A stretch of DNA of 38,781 nucleotides. Origin: Flavobacteriaceae bacterium UBA5544 (GTDB lineage Bacteria > Bacteroidota > Bacteroidia > Flavobacteriales > Flavobacteriaceae). The notes below the pieces were generated by a model. The model was not told the origin of the DNA. It saw nothing but the letters and a program-made list of their open reading frames with translations, and ran no database searches. Within the stretch, counting starts at the first letter, position 1. Every line of letters starts with the position of its first letter. The stretch covers positions 1 to 38,781 of the forward strand of contig DINI01000005.1 of assembly GCA_002426755.1 (NCBI GenBank), read 5' to 3'. Position numbers and translations under genes: made by a program. Below, one piece after another: positions 24,236 through 35,000 of this stretch.

Positions 24236-25828
24236 TTACTTTTCCCAAGCTCTACTTCGAGCAAGTTCAAGATATGATTTGTATCTCTCGTAAGTTTTGA
24301 GTCTTTCATTATAATTGGTTGAAACTCGCCCAACATTAAGTATTGATTCAATTCTTTTGGACAATTCGGAATCTCCTTTGCTATCTCTTTTGTTAATTCT
24401 TTCAATTGATTGTTTTCCAAACTCTTCAAACTCAAGTTCAAGGTTTCTTTCTTCTTGTTTAGCGTACTCTCCAAAGTTGTCAATTTCTGATTCAAGACCT
24501 GTTTCTTCTTCTTCAAGTTTTCCTCTATCTTTCTCAAATCTTCCTTTTGATTGAATTTCAAGTTGTTTAAACGTCTCTGGTAGACTTTCGATTTCTCCTC
24601 TAATTCTATTGATAGTATTTTTAATTGATTCTGATTCTGTTCCAATTTGAACTTTTCTGACTCTAAACCTTGTTCTAATTTCTTCTGAAGATTCTCCAAG
24701 GTCAGAGTGTTCTCTAATACTTCTTGATATGTCTGCTTCCTCTTGGTCAAATTCTCTTCTCTTGTTAAAATATCTTGTTTCCAAGTCCTTACTTTCCTCT
24801 TCAAGATTTCTTCTTCTTTCTGCAATAACTTCTCGCTCTCTTTCAAGGTCATCGATTTTAGGTTTAAATCGTGCGTAAATTTCTCGCTCAAATCTTCCTT
24901 CCATTTCTTCCAATCCCTCTCTCTCTGCTTTTGTAGCTCCCTTAATTCTTGATATTTCAGATTCAAAGTTGTGTTCAGCTCTTCTGTAAGGTTCTGATTG
25001 AAGGCATTTTTTAATAGTTCGTAACGTGTTATTAAGTCTCGCCTTACGACAGATGACTGATTCTTCAAAAATTCTTCTTTGGTCTTCATCAAATTCCAAT
25101 ATTCCTTCTGAAGTTCCAGAGGAAACTCGTATATATTTGGTGTTTGCTTCGATTCCATTGTATTCCCACTTTACTCGTTTAGTTGTTTTAAAATTATCCT
25201 CTATCTCTTGTTCAGATGATTTAGGAACTATAATACTTATAGTATCAATCCCAATACGTCTTAACTTGATTTTCTTTTCTTCATTTACTTTATGAGTGAT
25301 AACTAATTCAATAAGTAATATTGGAGTGTCATTAGCATCAAAAAAAATGACATCAGGTCTGATTAATAAATATCTATCTTCTACATCTGGGTTTTTACCA
25401 TATTTAACTTCCCCATTACTATCCTCATAAAAAGTAAGTTGAGCTTTGACCTTTTTAGCAGTTATAAATTTTGATTTTTCTAATAGCATTGGTGCACCAT
25501 CTTCTCCTTTAGGAGGATATTTATATAGGTTTGGGACTTTAATACTTTTGAGTCTTTGTAAAATATCTGTTGCTAAAGCCTCTCTATATTTTCGATTACT
25601 AAATGTGCAAGGTTTCTCATCGTTTGCAATATCTACTGGAACGTGACGAAAATAAGACCTATGATTAATGTTTTTCTTTTTAACAGCTTCCATTTGTTTA
25701 TCACAACCAATACAGAAGTAACCTTTACGACCACTTATTGCATTATCAATGTAAAGATGTTCTCCTTTTACATCTTTAGCCCAATCATTATTGGCTTCTA
25801 TATCATATTTCTTTTCTTCTAATGGCAT
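24236..25828 (-). CDS. CoiA-like PD-(D/E)XK nuclease fused to long coiled coil
   Basis: The first ~200 residues resemble the CoiA-type nuclease group. A cysteine pair (Cys39, Cys42 in YFCIGC) and FRHV around His62 precede SNRKYREALA. A restriction-type core follows, with Asp159 (LLIRPDVIFF) and Glu174 plus His179/Lys180 (LLIELVITHK). From about residue 255 to 500 the chain is a charged coiled coil (LEEMEGRFEREIYARFKPKI ... DLEREREVIAERRRNLEEE). The ATG shares one base with the preceding stop (TAATG), so it is the last gene of the operon. A nuclease cutting foreign DNA, held or activated by the coiled coil, is a reasonable inference. A second minus-strand frame (24190-25158) stays open across the coiled-coil part. 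Confidence 0.78.
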   Translation of the reverse strand: MPLEEKKYDIEANNDWAKDVKGEHLYIDNAISGRKGYFCIGCDKQMEAVKKKNINHRSYFRHVPVDIANDEKPCTFSNRKYREALATDILQRLKSIKVPNLYKYPPKGEDGAPMLLEKSKFITAKKVKAQLTFYEDSNGEVKYGKNPDVEDRYLLIRPDVIFFDANDTPILLIELVITHKVNEEKKIKLRRIGIDTISIIVPKSSEQEIEDNFKTTKRVKWEYNGIEANTKYIRVSSGTSEGILEFDEDQRRIFEESVICRKARLNNTLRTIKKCLQSEPYRRAEHNFESEISRIKGATKAEREGLEEMEGRFEREIYARFKPKIDDLEREREVIAERRRNLEEESKDLETRYFNKRREFDQEEADISRSIREHSDLGESSEEIRTRFRVRKVQIGTESESIKNTINRIRGEIESLPETFKQLEIQSKGRFEKDRGKLEEEETGLESEIDNFGEYAKQEERNLELEFEEFGKQSIERINKRDSKGDSELSKRIESILNVGRVSTNYNERLKTYERYKSYLELARSRAWEK

Positions 25829-26409
25829 TACTCCACTAATTTTCTATAATTACCTGTCTTTAAAAACTTGCCAAATGCAAAAAAGGCTTCATCTAACTTC
25901 TTTAAATCCTTAATATTATTTCCTTCGATAAATGGTAAATATCTATCAAAGTAAAATTGTTCTTTAGCCTTATTGGTTATAGATGTATTTGATATGTTTA
26001 AAAAGTCTTCTTTATGAATAAATAAAAATGTTCTGTGGATGTGTTGGTCGTAAATTGGATATTTTTTTGGCTCTATTATATGCAATAAAAACACCTTCCA
26101 AACTGTTGCGGTTAAACTTTTAAATTCCTTTTTAAACGCTTCTATATTTACTTCATCATTACGTTTAAAATCATTGATTATAGATAATTTTGCCTTTATT
26201 TTAGTGTCTAAAGACCTTTGCTTTAAAACACTTAATTTCATACCGTTTTTCCACTCGTATAAGTTTTGAATATCGGTTTTGGTAAGCGCTTCGTTGCTTA
26301 TTGATGCTTTGTAAACTGATTCGTTTGAGAAGGAATATAGTTTTGACCAAGAGTTGATAAAATGGTCAAGATTTACAGAGGTATTATTTACAAGGGAAAC
26401 TAAATACAT
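25828..26409 (-). CDS. Small protein with HhH-GPD-like signature, unknown function
   Basis: The 193-residue protein is helical throughout and has no signal peptide. Its best motif is TATVWKVFLLHIIEPKKYPI followed by YDQHIHRTF. This resembles the DNA-glycosylase HhH-GPD pattern in which an aspartate sits just before a histidine and an arginine (Asp121, His123, Arg126 here). The resemblance is by eye only, and a catalytic lysine is not obvious. The C-terminus (LKKLDEAFFAFGKFLKTGNY) could pack as a final helix. It lies two bases after the ATPase gene and overlaps the nuclease gene by one base. A role in recognising modified or damaged bases within a defence system is plausible but untested. Confidence 0.6.
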   Translation of the reverse strand: MYLVSLVNNTSVNLDHFINSWSKLYSFSNESVYKASISNEALTKTDIQNLYEWKNGMKLSVLKQRSLDTKIKAKLSIINDFKRNDEVNIEAFKKEFKSLTATVWKVFLLHIIEPKKYPIYDQHIHRTFLFIHKEDFLNISNTSITNKAKEQFYFDRYLPFIEGNNIKDLKKLDEAFFAFGKFLKTGNYRKLVE

Positions 26410-26411
26410 AA

Positions 26412-28436
26412 TTAATTTAATTCAGCAATTATGTCGTTTTTAATAAAATCAAAACGAAATGAAATAGCAGCTTTATCACATATCTCTTTTAAACACCATA
26501 AACTGTTTTCAACTTTTGTGTTTGCTAAAAATGAGTCAATAGAATTTGAAAGACGCATACGGTTTACATTTGTATCTATAACTTCATCCAATCTATGTAA
26601 AATTGGTCTTTTAGAAATATCATACTTAATAATTTTTGATGTGTTTACATCTAAAAAAGGCACTCCTTTAAATGACCAATTGATAATTTTACATTTAGGT
26701 AGAAGTACTTGTTTGGCCGATGTTTCAAAAGAATTTATTGAAAAATCAGTGACTAATTCAAAAAGTAAAGTAAAATCTTCCGAATGGTGCTTATAAGATA
26801 ATTTCATCCCTGTACCAAGGAGTATAATGTTTTTTGGAATAGGACAGTCGTTTTTAATTTTATCAACTAATTCAAATGCCTTATCTAATTCAAATTTATA
26901 TAGTGGAGATGATAGTGTTTGAAAATGAGCTTGAGGATTAAGGACCATTAATTTAGTTTGGGCAAATAATTCTTTTGTATCTTCTGAAATGGGATTATTA
27001 AGGGCTACATACCTTTCAATTAAATTACTCCACATTGTTTGTAAAGATAAAAATGTACCATCGGTTTTAAGTTTTAGTTCATCAGGCAGTCTTTTATTTA
27101 CGAGTTTTTCAATTTCTTTTCGAATATAAATTGCTGATGCAGTATAATCCCTTGCTGAATAATATTTTTTAGCTCTGTCAATAAACTCTAATTCACTGTC
27201 AATCAGGATTGGATATTCCCTGTTAGAAACATCTTCTTTTCCAGTATACATTTCTTTGCACACCCAATTATTCATATTATCCCATCTGCCTATTTTATAT
27301 GCTAAAAAATCATAGAACGATTTGTCGTGGGTAAGAAACAATAATTGATAATCATTTGTAAAATCATTTGCAGGGTCTAACAGAAAATCGATAAGTCTAT
27401 CCCTATTATTCATATCTAAACTTATCATAACATCATCAAAGACAATAAACTTTAATATATCTCCTGCTTCAGAATTTATACGCCTTTTTAAGATTGTCAG
27501 ACGTATTGCAATAGCAATAGCTGTGATTTTCGCTTCATTTAAGAAAGATTGCGGACGATTAATAGTAACTGGGTTACCCAAATAGGAAGTTATAACAAAT
27601 TCAATCTTAAAGTTATGTGATTCATAAACAACGTCAGCTTTTCTGAATGTCATTTCTTGATAATGCAATTCAAAGTCTATATCATATCCTAATTTTTTGA
27701 GAATTTTTGGAGCATTTGCATTAATGAAGTCAATTAAGTCCTTCATCTCATCATTAAAATGCTTAACAAAAGGAACAAATTTTTTATAGTCCTCACTACT
27801 TTTATGAACCTGAATTACTTTTTTTTTGTTTTTACCACTACTTGTTGTTGTACCTGGACCTTCTTTAATTACACTAAACATATCCCAAGCATTTGAAAAA
27901 GACTTGGTGGCTCCATCTCTTATCAAATCTTTACTTGGGAAATTAATATATGAAAGTATATTCCCTATAAAAATGTTTGCCAAGTCCATTTTTTTGCCAT
28001 TCCAGAAATCCTGAAATTTATATAGTACTTTATAGCTAATAAAATCTGATGCTTGATTAACTTCTCTTGCTACTGTATTATCTTTAATATCTGTATCTAA
28101 TTGCGATACAGTGTACTCTAATGGTGGATTATGTTTAGTTATTACTTTTATAAATGAGTTATAATGTTCAGGAACAGGTGGTGAAGCTGGAACAATGGAA
28201 GCGTGAATGTTAACCAAGGATTGTTCGTGTGCAGTATGATGCTTAAAATACTTTTCAATATCTACCTTATCTTTTTTTAATGAGGCTTCAAAAAGTGTAT
28301 ATAAAGCCCAATAAATTGAACTCTTGCCACTACCATTTTCTCCATATAATAATAAGTGTTTACCATTTAATATTATAGGGTCTTGTTCATTAAAAAATTT
28401 GAAATTGTGTATTTGTAAAGTATCTATTCTGCTCAT
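26412..28436 (-). CDS. SMC/RecF-like AAA ATPase
   Basis: The 674-residue protein starts with the RecF/SMC-type head (IDTLQIHNFKFFNEQDPIIL) and Walker A GENGSGKSS (residues 32-40). An ABC-like signature FLNEAKITAIAIAIRL (298-313), Walker B FIVFDDV (330-336) and switch histidine FLTHD (367-371) complete one full ATPase; no long central coiled coil separates the halves. Residues ~410-500 (YYSARDYTASAIYIRKEIEKLV ... LMVLNPQAHF) form a helical domain, and the last ~150 residues are unassigned. Such ATPases in defence loci act as sensors or DNA-loading motors. The gene is coupled to the methyltransferase gene by a TAATG overlap. Confidence 0.85.
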   Translation of the reverse strand: MSRIDTLQIHNFKFFNEQDPIILNGKHLLLYGENGSGKSSIYWALYTLFEASLKKDKVDIEKYFKHHTAHEQSLVNIHASIVPASPPVPEHYNSFIKVITKHNPPLEYTVSQLDTDIKDNTVAREVNQASDFISYKVLYKFQDFWNGKKMDLANIFIGNILSYINFPSKDLIRDGATKSFSNAWDMFSVIKEGPGTTTSSGKNKKKVIQVHKSSEDYKKFVPFVKHFNDEMKDLIDFINANAPKILKKLGYDIDFELHYQEMTFRKADVVYESHNFKIEFVITSYLGNPVTINRPQSFLNEAKITAIAIAIRLTILKRRINSEAGDILKFIVFDDVMISLDMNNRDRLIDFLLDPANDFTNDYQLLFLTHDKSFYDFLAYKIGRWDNMNNWVCKEMYTGKEDVSNREYPILIDSELEFIDRAKKYYSARDYTASAIYIRKEIEKLVNKRLPDELKLKTDGTFLSLQTMWSNLIERYVALNNPISEDTKELFAQTKLMVLNPQAHFQTLSSPLYKFELDKAFELVDKIKNDCPIPKNIILLGTGMKLSYKHHSEDFTLLFELVTDFSINSFETSAKQVLLPKCKIINWSFKGVPFLDVNTSKIIKYDISKRPILHRLDEVIDTNVNRMRLSNSIDSFLANTKVENSLWCLKEICDKAAISFRFDFIKNDIIAELN

Positions 28437-31400
28437 TAGTTTACTGATTTTCTAATGACAGCTAATATGTCTTTACTGCGTGTTTCTACTAACAATATTC
28501 TTTGTCTAACTTCATTTTCTGGTTTTTGATACCACAAATAAAAGTCTTTTATAATTTCTACTTTTTTTGATTCGTCCTTGATGTTTTCAATAGGTTCAGG
28601 ATTTATAAACTGTAAAACATCTAACCCATTTTCTTTCATATGGTTTTTAAAATACAACTCATATACCATCATATCTAATACATCCTCAATATGGGATGCT
28701 ATTCTATCATTTGAAGTATGACCGATAATTGAAGTGCTTTTTTTAGAGGTCAGAAACATAAGATAATCAACCAGAATTTTAAACGGTTTTTCATTAGTAC
28801 TTTTCATTATTGGAAAAGTTCTTAATTTATTTACACCAATGTCTACACCCGCTCCTCTTTGTTTTCCATTAATATTAAACCAATTATTGGCGAGCTTTGA
28901 ATTTAAAATTGATAATAAATATTTTAAACTACAATCTATATTTGGTTTATTAATAATAGATGAAAATGAAAATCCAAAATATAGCCCTGTATCATCGTAA
29001 GTAAATTCAGGTTCTTTAAACATTATTTTAAATATAACCTTTGGTTTTGTGAAGTATTGTTTCTGTCTTGGTCTATGAAGACCATAAGGGGCATTAGATG
29101 AAGTGATAAAATCAGAATACAAATCTAAATGTTTTTTTAAGGATGCATATCTAATCTCATTCGCTATTTTTTCCCTGTATTCTTTATCTGAATAGATTAA
29201 AAATTTTGATTCTTTTGTAACTACATTATATTTAATAATATCATTTGGGTCTATATATTTTTTAATTGCCTCATCATTTTGTGACAAGCCTATTTTATTT
29301 AACTGCTCTTCAGTTAACACAAACACACCATCACCAATATTTATATCATTTCTACCAATTATTTCATATTGCTTACTTGACACCTTGTCACTTGCCTCAA
29401 CAACACCTTGCGAAACATCAAACAGGTCACCTAATGGAACAGTATTATCAAAATTAAGAAGGGAGTTACTTAAAATAATCTCTCCGTTTTTAAAAACGTT
29501 AGAATTTTCAAAATAATCAATATTTACATATTTTGTTTTAAAGTCATAAATAATATGTTTTACATCTTCTGATAAAGATTTATAAATAAATTTTTCGTTT
29601 TCTCCTTTATGGTATATATGAATCATATGATGACCTGCAACATTATCAAACACTTTTAATTTACCAATATCAACTACATTTAAAAACGACAATTCATTTT
29701 TCACCCTTTCAATGAGTTTACTTGCTCCTTGACTATTTAGCCAATATCTCGACGTAATAAATGATACTTTACCTGCTTCTTTTGCTATGTCAATTGATTT
29801 ATGTAAAAAGTAAAACCAAAAATCCATTTTACCTTGATGCCATTGTTTGCCAAAAGGCGACTCATTAATGGGCTTGAATATGTGGGCATTGTCTCTCTCT
29901 TTGAGATAAGGTGGGTTGCCAATTACAATATCAAACCCTCTTTTATCTACCTCTTTATTGATTATTGGGTTTAATATTTCTGGAAAGTCTAAACGCCAAT
30001 CAAAATGATTAAATTGTTTGTCGTTATTTTTTAATATATTTATTTTTTGAAGGGTACGTTGCCAACCTTCCGTTTCTAACCATTTTTCAGTTTCTTTTTT
30101 GTTTAGTTTTTTTCCAGTTTGTTTTTGATATCCTTTAGTTTCAATCATTAAGGCTAATTGTTTAGATAGAATATCCAATTTTAAATCTCTAATTTCTTTC
30201 TTTAAAATTATCTTTTCATTTGAACCGGCAGTAAAGAAGTCTTTTTGTTTTCTCGATATTGTCTTTAGTAAATCTGTTTTTTCATTAATTAGCTCTTGAG
30301 CAAATAAACCTCCTTTTGTATCATCTGTGCTCCAATCAATTTCTACTATTTCATTTTCAAATTTGCCAACTAATGAGTTGCCAACAACAATTTTATAGGC
30401 TAAATTAGGCAAAGGTTTAGGCTCATCTTCATCTACAATTAAACTTAACCAAAAACGCAGTTGTGCAATATCAACAGCTCCTTTTTCTATATCTACACCA
30501 TAAATAGAGTTTTGTATAATATTTTCTTTAACAGTTGCAGGACTCCAAACTGTAAAACCTAAATCAAACGCAATACGTTCTTTTAAAGCAAATATTTCGT
30601 GCAATAATCCCATTGGGAAAGCACCTGAACCAATTGCAGGGTCGCATATTTTTACTTTGTCTAAAAGAATATTTAATTCATTGAGTTGTGACTCTGATAA
30701 TAATTCCTTGTTTTTTTGCTTTACAAAGATGCTTACACCTTCTTTTGTATCGACACCTAAATGTGTTACTAAATACTCAATTAAGGATTCTTGTGTCATA
30801 TACTGCACAATTTCCTTTGGTGTGTAAAATGCGCCTTTGTCTTTATTGTCTTCCAGTAAGTTTTCAAAAATGTGTCCTAACATTTCAGGGTCAACCGCAA
30901 CTGTATGTTCTTCAGGACTGTTTTCGTATATGGTAAAATTAAATCTGTTAAAAAACTCAAATAAGTCAGTAAATAATTCTTTTGGAAATACTAAATAGTC
31001 AAACTTTTCAGATTCTTTTTCAAATAAACCACCATTTAAATAAGGGATTTTAACCACCTTTCCATCAGGCATTGTAAAATCGTCATCAGTTCGTTCTTGG
31101 TTTAGGGTCTCATAAAACAGTTTTGACAACCATAGGGGATAAAAATTATCATTTGCTCCTGCGTGATTATAAAAATTTTGAATAAAGTTTTTGTCTCCTT
31201 TTCCTTCTTTATAATTAGTATTTTTAGCTCCTAACCATCCTTTTTTCTGTATAAAGTATAGGAACACAATTTGACCCAATAATTTTTTACAAAAATCTCT
31301 TGCATCTTTTTTATCGCCATCAAAAACTGATGCTAAAAAAGGTGATGGGTTTTGTACTTTTACTAACTCATATTTACCACCTTTCTTTTGAAATTCTTCT

Positions 31401-32026
31401 CCTGTTAAGAATTTTACAAACTTTGCGTAATGGGTTTCACGGTATTCATCAAAAAATTCTTTTGACATTGCCTCTACAGCAAAGGCTTCTCGAATATCTT
31501 CGACCTTTATTTGAAACTTACTGTCTAATTCCTGAAAACGGTCTATAGCAGTACGATAGGTTTCATCTTCATCTCCGAAAACATACGTATATCGTTTTGG
31601 ATTTGTTTCTTTAGTTTGTACTTGACCTTCTTCAAAAAAACTATCGTAAGCTACAAATGAAAAACGCCAATGCTTATCTGTTACATTTTCATATTTAAAG
31701 GTCGCAAATACGGCATTGTTACCTATAATTAGTTTTTTAACCAATGCACCTAAACCTACACGAGCAATTTTTACTTTGCTATAATCTTCCACGGTGACTT
31801 CGTAAAGTTCGATTTTACGATTGTCATGTGTATTAAACTCTCCGTATTTAACAACTCTCTTTGCTGTACGTTTTTCTGTATCTGTTAACGTTACTTCTTG
31901 CTCACCATCGGCATCATACAAGACAAAATCTTTAACCGATTTGAGAAAAATAGGTTTCAGTACATTATCCTCGAAAGATTTTCGCTTATAGTCTGATGTG
32001 AATATTTGTGATAATATACTTTCCAT
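28436..32026 (-). CDS. Eco57I-type adenine-specific DNA methyltransferase/restriction protein
   Basis: The 1196-residue protein matches the large Eco57I/type IIG class. GAFYTPKEIVQYM (398-410), AdoMet-binding DPAIGSGAFPMGLLHEIF (462-479) and catalytic NPPY (704-707, in VIGNPPYLKE) define an N6-adenine methyltransferase. The C-terminal third (~860-1100; DLFDVSQGVVEASDKV, and later SILNSKLANNWFNINGKQRGAG) resembles the TaqI-type target-recognition domain. The N-terminal ~200 residues (YGEFNTHDNRKIELYEVTVE) may hold a weak nuclease-like core; I do not see a convincing PD-(D/E)XK set. It should mark self DNA. It overlaps both neighbours by one base, so it acts with the helicase and ATPase. Confidence 0.9.
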   Translation of the reverse strand: MESILSQIFTSDYKRKSFEDNVLKPIFLKSVKDFVLYDADGEQEVTLTDTEKRTAKRVVKYGEFNTHDNRKIELYEVTVEDYSKVKIARVGLGALVKKLIIGNNAVFATFKYENVTDKHWRFSFVAYDSFFEEGQVQTKETNPKRYTYVFGDEDETYRTAIDRFQELDSKFQIKVEDIREAFAVEAMSKEFFDEYRETHYAKFVKFLTGEEFQKKGGKYELVKVQNPSPFLASVFDGDKKDARDFCKKLLGQIVFLYFIQKKGWLGAKNTNYKEGKGDKNFIQNFYNHAGANDNFYPLWLSKLFYETLNQERTDDDFTMPDGKVVKIPYLNGGLFEKESEKFDYLVFPKELFTDLFEFFNRFNFTIYENSPEEHTVAVDPEMLGHIFENLLEDNKDKGAFYTPKEIVQYMTQESLIEYLVTHLGVDTKEGVSIFVKQKNKELLSESQLNELNILLDKVKICDPAIGSGAFPMGLLHEIFALKERIAFDLGFTVWSPATVKENIIQNSIYGVDIEKGAVDIAQLRFWLSLIVDEDEPKPLPNLAYKIVVGNSLVGKFENEIVEIDWSTDDTKGGLFAQELINEKTDLLKTISRKQKDFFTAGSNEKIILKKEIRDLKLDILSKQLALMIETKGYQKQTGKKLNKKETEKWLETEGWQRTLQKINILKNNDKQFNHFDWRLDFPEILNPIINKEVDKRGFDIVIGNPPYLKERDNAHIFKPINESPFGKQWHQGKMDFWFYFLHKSIDIAKEAGKVSFITSRYWLNSQGASKLIERVKNELSFLNVVDIGKLKVFDNVAGHHMIHIYHKGENEKFIYKSLSEDVKHIIYDFKTKYVNIDYFENSNVFKNGEIILSNSLLNFDNTVPLGDLFDVSQGVVEASDKVSSKQYEIIGRNDINIGDGVFVLTEEQLNKIGLSQNDEAIKKYIDPNDIIKYNVVTKESKFLIYSDKEYREKIANEIRYASLKKHLDLYSDFITSSNAPYGLHRPRQKQYFTKPKVIFKIMFKEPEFTYDDTGLYFGFSFSSIINKPNIDCSLKYLLSILNSKLANNWFNINGKQRGAGVDIGVNKLRTFPIMKSTNEKPFKILVDYLMFLTSKKSTSIIGHTSNDRIASHIEDVLDMMVYELYFKNHMKENGLDVLQFINPEPIENIKDESKKVEIIKDFYLWYQKPENEVRQRILLVETRSKDILAVIRKSVN

Positions 32027-35000
32027 TATTTACTTTCAATGTAAGATTCTGAAATTACAATTTGTGGTTTACTAAATAGCGATGCTCTCTGTTGTTTTAA
32101 TCTGGCTTCGTCACTAAAATTCATTTTCTTTAATACATCGTTAAACAATTTTACAATTACTTTTTGAGGGTCGTTCTCTGTATTGTTCTTAAAATATTTG
32201 TGCAACTGATTTGGCAATTGTCTATGAGAGCCTTTATAGATTTCGTCCAATGCACGTTGTAATTGGTTTTTGATAAATTCGTCTTGGGCAACACTAATAA
32301 AAAACTCTAAATCTGTAATTACCTTTTTCTCAACGGATGATAATTGTGCTTTGGTCACGTTTTTAGTCTCAATATTTTTAGCGACAGTTTTAAAGTGATT
32401 CAAAGCTCTGGATACTTGGTTATGATGATTTTCTGGTAGCTTAACCGATTTTTCTTTGGCATTGGCTTTGAAAATTTTTGCTGCATTCACAAAAGTCAAT
32501 TCATGAACCACATTATTCTCATCGGTTTTATAAAATACTCCTGGATGTCCTTCGCTCTTTATATAAGTAATTGAAGCATTATCTACATTAATAAAAGAAT
32601 CTACATTTGATGATTTACGAGCAATACGAGACTTTTTAGGAATACTTTTTATTTGGTTGAACTTATTGATGTTTTTCTTTTTAAACTCTCTCAATTCTTG
32701 CAAAAAGACTAAAGTTTCATTGATTTCCTCTTTTAATTTTGAACCATACAGACCAGCTTCACCAACTTCTTCTAATTGCGAATAGATTTGATTGTCTTCA
32801 CCAAATGCACTATGAAAAGCCTGTAGCTTCTTAATGGCTGTATTGGTTAATTTTATTTGGTTATCTGATTTATCAGAAGGATAGAAATTAAAAACGTGAA
32901 TTTCCTTGGCTTCAGTACCAATACGGTTAACACGTCCAATACGTTGCATTAAACGTGTAGAGTTCCAAGGCACATCATAATTTACGATTACATTAGAACG
33001 GTGTAGGTTGACACCTTCTGCCAGTACTTCAGTTGTAAATATGATATTATAATCATTTTTCCATTCTGATTTTGGTAGGTTTGCATCAAAGTTTTCTAAT
33101 ATGGTGGGGAACTTATCCTTTCTATTTGCCGCACTAATAGCTAATATTTTATTAATACCAATATCCTGTAGTGTTTCACTTAAATAATTTATCGTTTCTT
33201 TCGATTCAGAGAAGATTACCAACTTTTCTGAATGATTGTATTTTTTATTTAAAAATTTGGACTTCAAGTCTGCAATGAATTTATTTAGTTTTGGGTCGTA
33301 ATCAATTTTTGACCATTCATCAACCAACTGTTTTATTTTCTTTTCGTCAGCTTTTAATAATTCAATGAAATCTTCTTTAAAAGCATCTGCCAAATAAATT
33401 TGGTTATTGCCACCTTTCTCATTGATTTTTTCCTCTAATGCTTCCTCATTGCCTTCATTTAAGTATTTATTCACATCGATATCTGGAGCAACATATACTT
33501 TGTCATCTTCAAACATCTTAATCATATGTCTTGTGTTTCTGTGAAGCCTTGACAAAGACATTTTAAACGCATAGAAACTACTTTCTAACCTTTTTACCAA
33601 TAAGGTTTTCATGATGGCAGATAACCTATTTGAAATAGAGGTCACATCACCATAACGCTTTCTGTCTTCTTCGTTTATTAAATATTCAATCGCTCGATAT
33701 CTATAGTAACCAATGCCATCAACCGGATTACGCATCTCGTCCATAGAAGTAAGCAGTGTAATTGTAGTATCAAAGAGAATACTTAAAGTGTCATCAAATT
33801 CATAGTTAACCTGATTAGGTGGGTTTATTTTAGGAAAAATAATACCTTGTTCTGTAATATCTTTTTTATAATCTTCATTATTTTCAATATCGGTACGACT
33901 TCTTCTAATTACTAATGGCTCAATGACTTTATCTCTAATCTTATCAAAAATTGCCTTAACTTTTTTTACATTAAGAATATCATCTTTCTTTAATTCGTCA
34001 TACTCATCCTTTAGGGGTGTGAAAAAAGATTGTAGGTCTTTAACGCTTGGTAAGTTGGCATTCCTTCTATCTTGAAATAAATAGATTTGGTTTTCAATAT
34101 CGGCAGGATGATTATTTAGAGGTGTAGCAGACAATAGCATTACTTTTTTGCGAGTATCTCCATTGGAACCAGCGATTCTTCTGTCACTCTTTGTAATGGT
34201 CTGTAATTTTTCATACATGTTAGAAGTGTCATTTCTAAACTTATGAGCTTCATCAATAATTATTAAATCATACTCATTAGGATTTGGGTAATTTTTATTA
34301 TTCCCATCTAAAACTTTATGTAAACTTCCAGTAGATACGAACGAAGCGTTATTGTCTATATGAAAATCTTTTATAGTCGTTTTCCAGTTGTCTTCAAGAG
34401 CGGGTGGATACACAATTAAGATTTTAGTATGATATCCATTTTCAAATACAAATTTCTTTGCTATGATAGCTGCAACAATAGTTTTTCCTAAACCAACTAC
34501 ATCAGCTAAAAAGAAACCATTGTATTTCATTAGCTTTTCATATCCTTCAATGGCAGCTTCAGATTGATATGTTAACCTCGTATATTTATCTGGTATAAGC
34601 AAATCAATATTTGTAGGGTCGTACTCAATACGTTTTCCGAAATATTCTATGAGTAACTTTATGTAAAGTTCAAATGGTGTGAAATTATCATTTAAGTATG
34701 TCTCCTTTTGTAAGTTTGAAACATCTACAGGCAATATATCTATAGACTCACTCCATAAAGATTCAAATTCTTCAGAAGCAAATTTTATATCATCATAATC
34801 ACGTAATTCTACATTGAACTCATAATTAGATTTTTCACGTGAACCTAATCCAGATTCTGTCAGATTTGATGAACCTGTAATTACACTTCCAGTTGAATAC
34901 TGATTAAATTCTTTAGGCTTAAAGATGTAAATTTTGGCATGAAGATTTTTTTCTGGATGCGCTTTTATGGTAATCTTCTTATTGACAATGTCTTTTATCA

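Noticed and set aside
24190..25158. 322-codon open frame reading as a coiled coil
   Set aside because: It overlaps the nuclease gene on the same strand; sampled third positions are AT-rich in the nuclease frame and GC-richer in this one, and it lacks a conserved N-terminal domain. Kept as a finding, not annotated as a gene.
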